Shown piece after piece: positions 16,040 to 24,553 of a stretch of 32,680 bases of DNA. Every line of letters starts with the position of its first letter. Position 1 is the first letter of the stretch. Below the pieces are notes generated by a model. The model was not told where the DNA came from. It worked only from the letters and a program-made list of their open reading frames with translations, and made no database searches. The stretch comes from Bordetella parapertussis. GTDB taxonomy: Bacteria; Pseudomonadota; Gammaproteobacteria; Burkholderiales; Burkholderiaceae_B. The position numbers were made by a program, and so were the translations under genes. The DNA lies in the NCBI GenBank assembly GCA_945887835.1, contig CAMCZQ010000016.1, forward strand, positions 1 through 32,680, given 5' to 3'.

Positions 16040-16963
16040 ATGCAAGGTTTGTTGAAGTTAAAACGATTTTTTTTAGAAGTACGTCTGCTCAAAGCTGTTC
16101 AAGCGCTCTGCGTTGTGCTTGTGTTGTCTGGCTGCAGTTCGTTGCAGATCGCTTACAACTATGCCCCTAACTATCTGGCGTATCGACTGAATGGTTATTT
16201 TAGTCTTGATGATGTCCAGAAGGCGGCACTTGATCAAGAGCTTCAGGCCTTTATTGCGTGGCATGCCGAGACTGCCTTACCGGACTACACGCGAACCTTA
16301 GAAACCTGGCAGGCAAGAGTCGAGGTGGCGACACCTTTTACCGCAACCGAAGTGCTTGCGATTCAACAACAGGTTGAGCTCGCACTTGAGGTGTTGGGGC
16401 AGCGCGCTGCTTCACGACTCGCCGGCCTGCTCGTGACTTTGTCTCCGAAGCAACAGTTACGGCTCAAGGCAGAGTTCGAAAGCGAGAACAAAGATTATTT
16501 TAATGATTTCCTCAAGAATCCTAATAGTGAAGCGACCCGCAAAAATCACCACAAACGCGCGCTTAAACGCTATGAAGACTGGCTGGGTGTGCTCACTAAG
16601 AGTCAAGAAAAGCTGATCACTGAGCTGTCTGACAGACGGTCAAAAATATTTGCAGGCTGGGGCGATGAGCGTGTGCTTAGACAAAAAGCCTTGTTAGACC
16701 TGTTAGCGCAGCATCGAGGTAAAGATCCCCTGCAGGCTGAAGCCGCCTTGCGCGAGTATTTAGCTAGCCTGAAGAACTATCGCGAATCGACACTCGCCGC
16801 TCAACAGCCACCACTCAGACAAGATTGGGCTCAAGCAACGGCAGACGTTTTGAATAGTTTGACGCCAGAGCAAAAAATTTACCTAAAAAAGAAGCTTGGC
16901 GGCTATGCACAAGACTTTGTCAGTTTGACTCCTAAGCGCTTGGCACAAGGCTCGCAGAAGTAA
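16040..16963 (+). CDS. DUF6279-like lipoprotein
   Basis: This protein of about 307 residues has a lipoprotein signal peptide; the lipobox VLSGC is followed by SSLQIAYNYAPNYLAYRL, which resembles DUF6279-type lipoproteins of betaproteobacteria. The rest is mostly charged and helical with no enzyme motif. It is expected to be anchored in the envelope. The function is unknown. ATG 16040 is preferred over an in-frame TTG at 16022. Its 3' end faces the GST gene with a hairpin between them. Confidence 0.8.
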   Translation: MQGLLKLKRFFLEVRLLKAVQALCVVLVLSGCSSLQIAYNYAPNYLAYRLNGYFSLDDVQKAALDQELQAFIAWHAETALPDYTRTLETWQARVEVATPFTATEVLAIQQQVELALEVLGQRAASRLAGLLVTLSPKQQLRLKAEFESENKDYFNDFLKNPNSEATRKNHHKRALKRYEDWLGVLTKSQEKLITELSDRRSKIFAGWGDERVLRQKALLDLLAQHRGKDPLQAEAALREYLASLKNYRESTLAAQQPPLRQDWAQATADVLNSLTPEQKIYLKKKLGGYAQDFVSLTPKRLAQGSQK

Positions 16964-16993
16964 ATGCCTGCGCAGACTCATGGTTAAGCCAAG

Positions 16994-17026
16994 GGATCAC
17001 CACGTGTACGCTTAGCGTAGTGATCC
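16994..17026. repeat. Intergenic hairpin between convergent genes
   Basis: The outer stem GGATCAC/GTGATCC and inner stem TACGC/GCGTA, with a CACGTG bulge on one side, form a strong hairpin. No T-run follows on either strand. It could act as a two-way transcript end or RNA-stabilising structure. Confidence 0.5.
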
Positions 17027-17044
17027 GATTGCGCATCGCTGAGG

Positions 17045-17665
17045 CTAGGACAAAGGCAAGGTCAGTACATTTTTAGCACCCGGGCGAGCCAACATTTTTG
17101 CGTACCAGGCCTCGATGATCGGGCGTGGTTTATGCGGGATCGGTAAGCCATACCAGCGGTGCACTTCACAGGTCAGCGGGATATCAGCCATCGTCATGTT
17201 GGCGCCTGCGACAAAGACATTGTGACTCAGATGATTTTCAAGACGATCAAGCAGAACCTCGGTTGAAGCAATCGAGGCTTCGACTTTTTTCATATCGCGT
17301 TCGGCCTCTGGCACACGGATCAGTTGCCAGAACGCGTCGCGCCCTGAGGGGCTAAAGGTGGTTTGTTGCCAGTCCATCCAGCGCTCGGCGTTGAAACGCT
17401 CTTGCAGGTCAGTTGGGTAGAGCTTGCCCAATGAGTGTTTGGCGCACAAATAACGTACGATGACATTTGACTCCCACAGCACGAAGTCGCCTTCAACCAA
17501 GGTCGGGACAACCGAGTTTGGATTCAACGCAATATATTCTGGCGTTTTGACAATGCCATAGACGCCGCCCGCATCGATGCGTTCAAAGTCAAGGCCAAGC
17601 TCTTGCGCTGCGTATACCGCTTTGCGGACATTGATCGAAGTAATACGACCCCAAATTTTGAACAT
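17045..17665 (-). CDS. Glutathione S-transferase family protein
   Basis: This 206-residue cytosolic GST has a thioredoxin-like N-terminal domain with ALNPNSVVPTLVEGDFVLWESNVIVRYL (cis-Pro and the ESxxI glutathione-binding motif) and an all-helical C-terminal domain. A Ser near position 10 (RITSINVRK) could be the catalytic serine, as in theta-like enzymes. Such enzymes conjugate glutathione to electrophiles or act as peroxidases. AGGAT precedes the ATG. It is last of a minus-strand run with the VOC and xthA genes. Confidence 0.9.
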   Translation of the reverse strand: MFKIWGRITSINVRKAVYAAQELGLDFERIDAGGVYGIVKTPEYIALNPNSVVPTLVEGDFVLWESNVIVRYLCAKHSLGKLYPTDLQERFNAERWMDWQQTTFSPSGRDAFWQLIRVPEAERDMKKVEASIASTEVLLDRLENHLSHNVFVAGANMTMADIPLTCEVHRWYGLPIPHKPRPIIEAWYAKMLARPGAKNVLTLPLS

Positions 17666-17692
17666 GAAAATATCCTGAAAATAGAGAAATTG

Positions 17693-18592
17693 TTAAGCTA
17701 AAAACTCAAGCAAAGTATTAAATCTCGGAATTTGCACAGCGATACGGCCGGGTTGCTCACGCCACGTGATCGTGTGTAAGCCATTTTTTTGCATACGCTT
17801 GAGTGCTTGGCGCAGCGGTGTCAATGATGGGGTTTGAAATGCGATCGCACCAAAAAAACTTGAGCGCTTACCCCCCACGCAGGTCATGCCACCAAAGCAC
17901 TCGGCATACTGCACGGCAGTTACAAAAACCAAGGTGTACTGCGCGCCACGTACACGGTACTCGCCGTTTGCACCCAGCGCTGCAAAACCGCCGGCGGCGG
18001 CGACATATTGTTTTGCTTCTTGTTGTGGTGACTCGCACACAATGAGTAAGCCCGCCAGTTTGTTCACGCCGTTAGGGTGAGCTTGCCACTCTTTGCGCCA
18101 AACTAATTCAGGGGTGAAATGTTGGCAGTAATACAAACGACCGGCGCTAAACTGGCCAGGCTCAAAACGTACCGTTTCAAAGCGAGCGTCAGACACGACG
18201 CCAGCAAGCTCAACCGGCCGCGAAAATGCCTGCACAGGCTGCACGGCAAAACCCGCAGTCTGTAAAGACTGGTGTGTGTGTGCAGCGTCAGTGGTTTTAA
18301 ATACGAGTCCGTCAATCCCAACAGGGCTTGAAAGAACCTCTTCACGTAACGGGCCACCGTCGCTTGGCAGACCGAGCAGTTCTAGGTAATCGTTCTCAAA
18401 CACCATTAGGTGATTGATTGAACCCAGGCTATGGCGCCCGCGCAGCGTCAAAGTAAAGCCGAGTTGTTCAAAGATCGTGTGTGCCGCATTCATCTCAAAA
18501 TGCGTGTTAATCACTAGATGATCCAGCGCCAAGGCGTCTTGAGCAGGCGATCGAACAGCGGCATGAGACGGACGGATATTTTTTTTAGTCAT
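17693..18592 (-). CDS. VOC/glyoxalase-like domain protein
   Basis: This 299-residue protein resembles glyoxalase-like (PF13468-type) proteins. DHLVINTHFEMNAAHTIFEQLGFTLT opens the first βαβββ unit with a metal-ligand histidine, and NDYLELLGLP supplies the glutamate. A second, weaker unit begins around KLAGLLIVCESP. Members of this superfamily bind a divalent metal and act on electrophilic or ring-cleavage substrates; the reaction here is unknown. It starts seven bases after the xthA stop and may share its transcript. Confidence 0.8.
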   Translation of the reverse strand: MTKKNIRPSHAAVRSPAQDALALDHLVINTHFEMNAAHTIFEQLGFTLTLRGRHSLGSINHLMVFENDYLELLGLPSDGGPLREEVLSSPVGIDGLVFKTTDAAHTHQSLQTAGFAVQPVQAFSRPVELAGVVSDARFETVRFEPGQFSAGRLYYCQHFTPELVWRKEWQAHPNGVNKLAGLLIVCESPQQEAKQYVAAAGGFAALGANGEYRVRGAQYTLVFVTAVQYAECFGGMTCVGGKRSSFFGAIAFQTPSLTPLRQALKRMQKNGLHTITWREQPGRIAVQIPRFNTLLEFLA

Positions 18593-18598
18593 TTGCGC

Positions 18599-19390
18599 TT
18601 ACCCAAAGGTGAGTGTGGCAATCACGGGCGTGTGATCTGAGGGCTGCTCAAGGGCGCGTGGCCCTTTATCGATGATACAGGCGGTACAGCTAGGCACCAG
18701 TGACTCTGACAATAAAACATGATCGATGCGCATGCCGGCGTTACGCTTAAAGCCGTTCATGCGGTAATCCCACCAACTAAAGGATTTGGGCGCTTGCTCG
18801 AACAAGCGAAACGCATCGGTAAACCCAAGCGCCAATAATGATTGAAACGCCGCACGCTCAGGCTCTGACACCAAGATCTGCCCAATCCATTTGTCGGGAT
18901 TGTGAACATCAGCATCGACGGGGGCAATGTTGTAGTCGCCTAACACGGCGATATTGGGATGTTGTTGTTTTTCAGTGACCAGCCAAGCCTCAAAGGCTTT
19001 GAACCAAGCAAGTTTGTAAAGGTACTTTTCGCTGCCAACCTCTTGCCCGTTAGGGCAGTAGGCACTGATCACCCGAATCGTGCTGTCGCCGTAGGGCAGG
19101 GTGGTGGCCAACACGCGCTGCTGGTGGTCTTCAAAGCCCGGGATATTGCGTGTGATATCTGAACCGGGTTGGCGCGACAGCACCGCGACGCCGTTGTAGG
19201 TTTTTTGACCGGCCCAGCCCGCGTGATAACCAATGGCCGTAAACGCCTCGAGCGGAAACTTGTCGTGATCAAGCTTAAGCTCTTGCAGGCATAAGGCGTC
19301 GACCGGGTTGGCCTCAAGCCAGGCTAATACTTGTTGCAGGCGCACTTTTAACGAATTGACGTTCCAGGTGGCAAGTTGCAGTGTTGGCAT
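18599..19390 (-). CDS. xthA: Exodeoxyribonuclease III
   Basis: This 263-residue endonuclease/exonuclease/phosphatase fold enzyme acts in base-excision repair, cutting at abasic sites and removing 3'-blocking groups. Motifs visible are ATWNVNSLKVRL, CLQELKLD (metal Glu), GDYNIAP, MRIDHVLLS and the catalytic SDHTPV. Length and order match XthA. It is the first gene of the xthA-VOC-GST run. The 128-bp gap upstream (19391-19518) holds no gene and must carry its promoter; no clear -35/-10 pair could be fixed. Confidence 0.95.
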   Translation of the reverse strand: MPTLQLATWNVNSLKVRLQQVLAWLEANPVDALCLQELKLDHDKFPLEAFTAIGYHAGWAGQKTYNGVAVLSRQPGSDITRNIPGFEDHQQRVLATTLPYGDSTIRVISAYCPNGQEVGSEKYLYKLAWFKAFEAWLVTEKQQHPNIAVLGDYNIAPVDADVHNPDKWIGQILVSEPERAAFQSLLALGFTDAFRLFEQAPKSFSWWDYRMNGFKRNAGMRIDHVLLSESLVPSCTACIIDKGPRALEQPSDHTPVIATLTFG

Positions 19391-19518
19391 AAATAATTAA
19401 GTCTAGTGAGTTTGGCGCATTATCCCATTATCAGGTCGTAATCGCGTGCAAATTGCGGTTTCGGGCTCCATCTGAGGGCGTTCCGACGCAATAATCCCTT
19501 TGCCCCGCAAGCAGCCGA

Positions 19519-20361
19519 TCAGTGATCCGCCCTCGGCAAATCGGCAGCACGAACGGCCCGCAACACTTCACGAAAAACATCATCGAAGGCTGGTAGTTGG
19601 CTCATCTGATGCGCGAGGCGAGCTGCCCAAAGCCGCCGCAAACGATCCTCTTTGGCGGCGATTATCTGTTCCATACCTGTGACAACGCGCTGTCGCAGCG
19701 CCAACTTAGTTTCGAGTTCAGTACGCATTTCTGCAATGCGCAGATCAGCAGCGCCGAACAAATACCAAAGGTCGTATAGATCGCGCGGTTCATTTCGCGC
19801 CCGGTCGCTTAAAGCCAATAACTTTTCAACGACGATTTCTCTGAGGTCGTAGACTTTTACGGTTGGATGCTCAGGTAAATCATCAAAGCTGTCGTAGGTG
19901 CGATGAATCGGGCGCTCTTGCAAAGGAAAGCAAAGCACCTCTCTGATTGTGATGTCAACCTTCACGTCGTTCGCGGTGGGCAGTGGCCCTAGGTAGCGCA
20001 GATAAAACGTATGGCTGTTTTGATGGCTGTGGCGATCTTCGCGGTCGAAGGCGATCTTTAGGCCGCAGGCCATCTCAACCGTAGCAAAGATTTCCGCTAA
20101 GCCCGACAAAATATCTTCGAGGGCAATCGCGCAGGTGAGTGTGAAATCCAAGTCCTCCGAAAATCGGTAGTCTTTGAACCAGCAGCGGCGCAGAGCCGTA
20201 CCTCCTTTGAAGGCTAATACCTCGCGCAACGGATGACCGGCCAGGCCGTTCAAGAACCAGGCCAGTACGTAATCGCGTTCGATGACGGCCTCAGGAATAC
20301 GGCGCCCGCCGGCACTCCTGAGTGCGTTCGATATCAGGGAAATATTACGTTGTGGGATCAT
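19519..20361 (-). CDS. abiEii: AbiEii-family nucleotidyltransferase toxin
   Basis: This 280-residue protein carries the nucleotidyltransferase signature of AbiEii/AbiGii toxins: FKGGTALRRCWFKDYRFSEDLD near residues 49-72, then a KVDITIRE segment and the VKVYDLREIVVEKLLALSDRAR region typical of the family. Type IV AbiEii toxins are reported to transfer nucleotides to cellular targets and stop growth; related enzymes modify tRNA. It overlaps the abiEi gene by one base and is second in the operon, the usual antitoxin-toxin order. All key residues appear intact. Confidence 0.93.
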   Translation of the reverse strand: MIPQRNISLISNALRSAGGRRIPEAVIERDYVLAWFLNGLAGHPLREVLAFKGGTALRRCWFKDYRFSEDLDFTLTCAIALEDILSGLAEIFATVEMACGLKIAFDREDRHSHQNSHTFYLRYLGPLPTANDVKVDITIREVLCFPLQERPIHRTYDSFDDLPEHPTVKVYDLREIVVEKLLALSDRARNEPRDLYDLWYLFGAADLRIAEMRTELETKLALRQRVVTGMEQIIAAKEDRLRRLWAARLAHQMSQLPAFDDVFREVLRAVRAADLPRADH

Positions 20362-21224
20362 TAACCAACCCTGACTGCATCTAGTTCTTCGGGGGTTACG
20401 TTTAGCTGGAGCCGCCAGCGTGATAGAAATGTCCCCTCGGCGGGGAGTAATGGGTCAAGGCGCTGGTATGTGGCAGTCAACATAGCGTGCAATGGGTCTA
20501 GCGCAGCTGCATCAGCCAAGCCAAAGTGTTCCAGCAGGTAGCCGAGGCGGCGCACAACGGCGCCAACACCTAAGCGCTGTGCGTAATCCACAAGTCGTTC
20601 GACGCTCAGCACGTCTCGCTTCATCCACAAGCCTTTGGCGACTTCTGTGATACCGCCGACAAAGGCAGTGTGCCGAAGCCCGTCAATGATTGTGCGCTCT
20701 CGGTCGCTGATGAGCACAAAGCGCTCTTTGTCGATCCAGTGCTTCGTGACCCCGAATTCTTGCTCTGAAATGATGTGGATAAACCGAAAGTCATAGCCGC
20801 CAACGGTCTGCGGACGCACGCGCCGTGTGCATGAGACGTACACAGTGAGGTTTGGTTGAGTCACCATACGATGCAGTTCAAGTGCAGTGCCGTGCGACAG
20901 GAAGTAGGGCGCGGCACCAACCAGTTCTCGCGCGATTAAGTACGGGCTGTCGATGTGTTCAGTGGCGCGGCCTAGATCGAAAGGCACCAGGTTGTACAAA
21001 CCGGGTTTCAGCCGTGTCACCAAGCCACGCTGCTGCGCCTTGTGCACAAGATTACGGGCCGCCGCAGACGGCAGGTGGGTGATTGAGCTGACATCCGTCA
21101 ACGTGAACGTAGACCGACGCAATTCATTTAACTCAATAAATAGTTGGGCCGCACGTGGGCCTAGCGTTTTAGTTTGTAAATTATATTTTTCGAGCAATTT
21201 GTTGCCTATAAGGAGATATTTCAA
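20361..21224 (-). CDS. abiEi: AbiEi-family antitoxin/transcriptional regulator
   Basis: This protein of about 287 residues has an N-terminal winged-helix region (FTLTDVSSITHLPSAAARNLVHKAQQRGLVTRLKPGLYNLVP) and the AbiEi C-terminal domain (YLIARELVGAAPYFLSHGTALELH). AbiEi represses its own promoter and neutralises AbiEii without binding it (type IV). The start is uncertain: TTG at 21224 lies almost on the predicted transcription start, so TTG at 21197 may be used, giving about 278 residues. A third operator-like repeat overlaps these first codons. Confidence 0.88.
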   Translation of the reverse strand: MKYLLIGNKLLEKYNLQTKTLGPRAAQLFIELNELRRSTFTLTDVSSITHLPSAAARNLVHKAQQRGLVTRLKPGLYNLVPFDLGRATEHIDSPYLIARELVGAAPYFLSHGTALELHRMVTQPNLTVYVSCTRRVRPQTVGGYDFRFIHIISEQEFGVTKHWIDKERFVLISDRERTIIDGLRHTAFVGGITEVAKGLWMKRDVLSVERLVDYAQRLGVGAVVRRLGYLLEHFGLADAAALDPLHAMLTATYQRLDPLLPAEGTFLSRWRLQLNVTPEELDAVRVG

Positions 21225-21300
21225 GCATTTAGTATAGTATAAATTATATTTTACGAATATTTTGTATCTTAAATAGATACATATTGCTCGTAAAATATAA
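21181..21300 (-). promoter_or_regulatory. abiE promoter with three-site operator
   Basis: A 57-bp imperfect palindrome (21244-21300, centre 21272) has outer arms TTATATTTTACGA/TCGTAAAATATAA and inner arms GTATCT/AGATAC. A third copy, TTATATTTTTCGAGCAATTT at 21181-21200, matches the reversed right arm at 18 of 20 bases. Two overlapping -10-like TATACT elements on the minus strand (21241-21231) lie next to the left arm. AbiEi repressors are known to bind inverted repeats in their own promoter. Confidence 0.7.
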
Positions 21301-21401
21301 CATTCAAATTTTGCAGAAGAGATTGAGCGTTTGAGGTAGACGTTGCCTCAGCGCTGCGCTAATGAAATGCTCGTCAGCCGGGATATAGCGACCGAGGGAG
21401 G

Positions 21402-22493
21402 TCAGTCCGTATACACCCTGGGCACACGCTTAACGTTGCACAGCAGCTCGTAGGCGATGGTGCCGGCTTGCTGGGCGACTTGGTTGACGTCGATTTGTTT
21501 GCCCCAGCATTCGACGGGGCTGCCGATGCTTGCTTGGGGCAGATCGGTGAGATCGACGGTGAGCATGTCCATCGAGACGCGGCCGATGGTACGGGTCAGT
21601 ACACCACCCACGGCGATTGGCGTGCCGGTCGGGGCCACTCTGGGGTAGCCGTCGGCATAGCCGATCGCGACTAGGCCAACGCGCACTGGGGTCGTAGCGA
21701 CAAAGGTGCCGCCATAGCCTAAGGCCTCGCCGGGTTCGAGCGTGCGGATGGCGAAGACCTCGCTCAAAAGGGACATGACCGGTGTGAGTTGGTTAGGCTG
21801 TGCTTGCGTCTCGGGCGCTGCCTTGAGTGGCAACGGATCCGCCCCATAAAGCAAAATCCCGGGCCGGGCCCAAGTGCCGCGTGCGCTAGGCCAGGCAAGG
21901 ATGCCGCCTGAGTTGCTTAAGCTGCGATCGCCAGGCAGCCCAGCGGTGGCTTCGTGAAAGGCGGTGATCTGCTTGGCGGTGGCATCGCTGTCGGGTTCGT
22001 CGGCGCGGGCAAAGTGCGTCATCAGCGTAATCGAGGCGACCGAGGGGCAGGCTTCAAGGCGTGCGTAGGCGGCTTGCACGGCCTCGAGCGCAAAGCCGGC
22101 ACGATGCATGCCCGAATCTACCTTGAGCCAGACACGTATGCTGTGGGCATCGATGGGAGCCGTTTCAAGCGCACGTAACTGTGACTCTTGGTGGATGACA
22201 ATCCAAAGCTTGGCCTTGTGCGCTGCGAGCAGTTCGTCGGGATCAAAGCAGCCTTCGAGGACCAGAATAGGCTTGGTGATGCCAGCTTCGCGAAGCTCAA
22301 AGGCTTCAGCGGCAAAGGCTACGGCAAAGCCGTCTGCGATATCCGCTAAGGCTTGCACGCAAGGAACAGCGCCGTGCCCGTAGGCGTTGGCTTTAACAAC
22401 CGCTAAGGCCCGCCCGCCGTGCAGGCTACGGGCCGTTAGGTAGTTTGAACGAAGGGCGGCAAGGTCAATTACGGCTTTAGAAGGACGAGTCAT
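21402..22493 (-). CDS. alr: Alanine racemase
   Basis: This protein of about 363 residues is a PLP enzyme converting L- and D-alanine. The PLP lysine lies in VVKANAYGHG (Lys34), and ALGYGGTF carries the opposing catalytic tyrosine region; GRVSMDMLTVDL is also diagnostic. The ATG at 22493 was chosen over a TTG three codons upstream. It follows dadA on the same strand after 104 bp, so it may be the catabolic isozyme (DadX) that works with DadA, though it could equally be the only racemase supplying D-Ala for peptidoglycan; the window does not decide. Confidence 0.93.
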   Translation of the reverse strand: MTRPSKAVIDLAALRSNYLTARSLHGGRALAVVKANAYGHGAVPCVQALADIADGFAVAFAAEAFELREAGITKPILVLEGCFDPDELLAAHKAKLWIVIHQESQLRALETAPIDAHSIRVWLKVDSGMHRAGFALEAVQAAYARLEACPSVASITLMTHFARADEPDSDATAKQITAFHEATAGLPGDRSLSNSGGILAWPSARGTWARPGILLYGADPLPLKAAPETQAQPNQLTPVMSLLSEVFAIRTLEPGEALGYGGTFVATTPVRVGLVAIGYADGYPRVAPTGTPIAVGGVLTRTIGRVSMDMLTVDLTDLPQASIGSPVECWGKQIDVNQVAQQAGTIAYELLCNVKRVPRVYTD

Positions 22494-22597
22494 GAGTAAC
22501 AAGAGATAAATTTAGAGAAATACCACAGGCAAGCGGTGTTCATTACGAGTTCTAGGCGGCTCAGCTCCCGAATGAATACGTCAATATATTCTGAAAA

Positions 22598-23893
22598 CTA
22601 GGCAGGCACTGAGGCAGGACGCTGCGCGGGCCCGCGAACCGTTGTTTGGTAGCGACTGATCGCCAAGCCGTCGGTACTGATTTCAGGGCGCTGGCCCGTC
22701 ACCAGGTCGGCAATCAACTTGCCTGAACCGCACGCCATCGTCCAACCCAACGTGCCGTGCCCGGTATTTAAAAACAGATTGGGCAACGTGGTCGCACCGA
22801 TAATGGGCGTGCTGTCTGGCGTCATGGGTCGCAGACCAGTCCAGAACGTTGCGTGCTTGACGTCGCCACCCGGGAAGAGTTCGGTGACAACTTTTTCGAG
22901 TGTCGCGCGTCGTTGTGGCTTCAAGCTTAAATCAAAGCCGCTGAGTTCAGCCATACCGCCGACGCGAATCCTATTATCAAAGCGCGTGACGGCAACTTTG
23001 TAGGTTTCGTCAAGAACGGTAGATTGTGGCGCAAGGGATTCGTCGACCAAAGGCACCGTCAACGAATAGCCTTTGACGGGGTAGACCGGTAGCTCGATAT
23101 TTAAAGGCGCGAGCAAATCACGCGTGTAGCTACCAAACGCCAAGACGTATCGATCCGCTTTCAAAACCTCGTGTCCGGTGCGCACGCCGGTGATTTGTCC
23201 GCCCTCAGTCAGCAATTGCTCAACAGGCGTGTTGTAACGAAATTGCACGTCCATGTCTTGCGCGAGTGCGGCTAAACGGGTGGTAAAGAGCTGGCAGTCG
23301 CCGGTTTCGTCGTTAGGTAACCGCAGCCCGCCGGCCAGCAGGCCCTGAGCGCGTCGCAGGCCCGGCTCAACCGAGGTCAGTTGTGCTGCGCCAAGTAGCT
23401 CGTAGGGCACGCCACATTCGTCTAACACTTTGATATCGCGTTGCACAGCATCCATCTGGGCTTGCGTGCGAAACAGCTGCAAGGTGCCCCCGCAGCGTTG
23501 TTCGTATTGGATCCCCGTGTCGGAACGTAAGGTGTCCAGGCAATGGCGACTGTACTCAGCGACACGCATCATGCGTTCTTTGTTGAGTTCATAGCGACTG
23601 GCAGTGCAATTGCGCAGCATGTTTGCCATCCAGTGCAGCTGCCAAAGGCTGCCGTCTAGCTTGATGGCTAAGGGTGCGTGCTTGGCGAACATCCATTTAA
23701 AGGCTTTGAAGGGGATGCCTGGTGCAGCCCACGGCGTTGCATAGCCGGGTGAGATTTGCCCCGCATTGGCAAAGCTGGTTTCATTGGCGACGCAGCCCTG
23801 TCGATCGACGACGGTGACTTCAACACCCGCGCGCGCGAGGTAATACGCGCTGGTTGTGCCAATGACGCCTGCACCTAAAACGATCACTTTCAT
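22598..23893 (-). CDS. dadA: D-amino acid dehydrogenase (DadA)
   Basis: This 431-residue FAD flavoprotein deaminates D-amino acids, mainly D-alanine, to keto acids and passes electrons to the membrane quinone pool. The FAD-binding [19 protein letters not shown] is at the N-terminus, with [22 protein letters not shown] next and [14 protein letters not shown] plus [17 protein letters not shown] at the C-terminus, all typical of DadA. GGGAT lies just upstream of the ATG. It is paired with alr for the route L-Ala to D-Ala to pyruvate and ammonia. Confidence 0.96.
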   Translation of the reverse strand: MKVIVLGAGVIGTTSAYYLARAGVEVTVVDRQGCVANETSFANAGQISPGYATPWAAPGIPFKAFKWMFAKHAPLAIKLDGSLWQLHWMANMLRNCTASRYELNKERMMRVAEYSRHCLDTLRSDTGIQYEQRCGGTLQLFRTQAQMDAVQRDIKVLDECGVPYELLGAAQLTSVEPGLRRAQGLLAGGLRLPNDETGDCQLFTTRLAALAQDMDVQFRYNTPVEQLLTEGGQITGVRTGHEVLKADRYVLAFGSYTRDLLAPLNIELPVYPVKGYSLTVPLVDESLAPQSTVLDETYKVAVTRFDNRIRVGGMAELSGFDLSLKPQRRATLEKVVTELFPGGDVKHATFWTGLRPMTPDSTPIIGATTLPNLFLNTGHGTLGWTMACGSGKLIADLVTGQRPEISTDGLAISRYQTTVRGPAQRPASVPA

Positions 23894-24067
23894 TGCGATA
23901 TCCCAGTTGTTCAGCCAATACTGAAAGTTTAGGGATAGTTACCTAGTGTTTTTTTTTGAAATTCAGGCGTTTACTTAAAGAAATCACTTTTTTTGTTGCT
24001 TTCATACCCAAAAGGTAGAGAAAACCACAATTTCAGCGATTTAAGGGCAAAAAACCACTGTAAGTGT

Positions 24068-24096
24068 TTGACTCTAGGGCACTTCGCCTCTAAACT
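24068..24096 (+). promoter_or_regulatory. Promoter of the cold-shock gene
   Basis: TTGACT (24068-24073) and TAAACT (24091-24096) are 17 bases apart. A start near 24103 would give a 5' UTR of about 134 bases before the ATG at 24237, typical of cold-shock genes. The rest of the 23894-24236 gap must also hold the dadA promoter on the other strand, which I could not place; it is rich in A/T runs. Confidence 0.6.
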
Positions 24097-24194
24097 TGTT
24101 GGGCAAGATTCTCAAGCGACGCGGTTTTTGTCCCTAGTCGGTCGCCCTTAGTGGTAATCAGTGGTGTCTATCCCTTCCTTGACCATCTAGCACG

Positions 24195-24217
24195 TTGGGC
24201 GTTTTTGCCCGTTTTTT
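24195..24217 (+). ncRNA. Terminator-like hairpin in cold-shock 5' UTR
   Basis: GGGC (24197-24200) and GCCC (24207-24210) flank a GTTTTT loop and are followed by GTTTTTTA. It sits inside the leader, about 20 bp before the start codon's Shine-Dalgarno site (AAGGAAG). It may attenuate transcription or be part of a temperature-sensitive fold; the stem is short. Confidence 0.4.
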
Positions 24218-24236
24218 ATCTATCAAGGAAGTTGAA

Positions 24237-24440
24237 ATGGCAACTGGTGTCGTGAAGTGGTTCAATGCTGAAAAAGGTTATGGTTTCATCATGCCTGACG
24301 GCGGCGGCAAAGATCTGTTCGCTCACTATTCTGAAATTCGCTCGAGTGGTTACAAAACTCTCGAAGAAAACCAGAAAGTTAGCTTTGAAATTGGTCAGGG
24401 CGCTAAAGGCCCATCAGCAACCAATATTCAAGTGCTGTAA
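24237..24440 (+). CDS. Cold-shock protein (CspA family)
   Basis: This 67-residue OB-fold RNA/DNA-binding protein carries both RNP motifs: [22 protein letters not shown] covers RNP1 and RNP2, with [10 protein letters not shown] at the front. Family members melt mRNA secondary structure and some are cold-induced. The ATG at 24237 was chosen for its upstream AAGGAAG and because the mature family starts MATGVVKWF; an upstream in-frame start at 24195 is in the leader hairpin. One copy only is seen here, monocistronic, between its own promoter and terminator. Confidence 0.96.
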   Translation: MATGVVKWFNAEKGYGFIMPDGGGKDLFAHYSEIRSSGYKTLEENQKVSFEIGQGAKGPSATNIQVL

Positions 24441-24482
24441 TTCATTACTGACTCTTCCTGTTTAGGCGGGTGGTCTGTAATC

Positions 24483-24519
24483 AAACCCTGCATCGCTTCT
24501 GTGATGCAGGGTTTTTTCT
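24483..24519 (+). terminator. Rho-independent terminator after the cold-shock gene
   Basis: A perfect 12-bp stem AAACCCTGCATC / GATGCAGGGTTT with an 8-base loop is followed by a T-run. It separates the cold-shock gene from the nitroreductase gene 35 bp further on. Confidence 0.93.
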
Positions 24520-24553
24520 TGTAGACTCACTTCCTGCTTAAGGGTTCACGCAA

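Noticed and set aside
21225-21401. Attachment site or inverted terminal repeats of a mobile element around abiE
   Set aside because: The palindrome is within the abiE promoter and has no partner at the other end of the module; no transposase or integrase is present.
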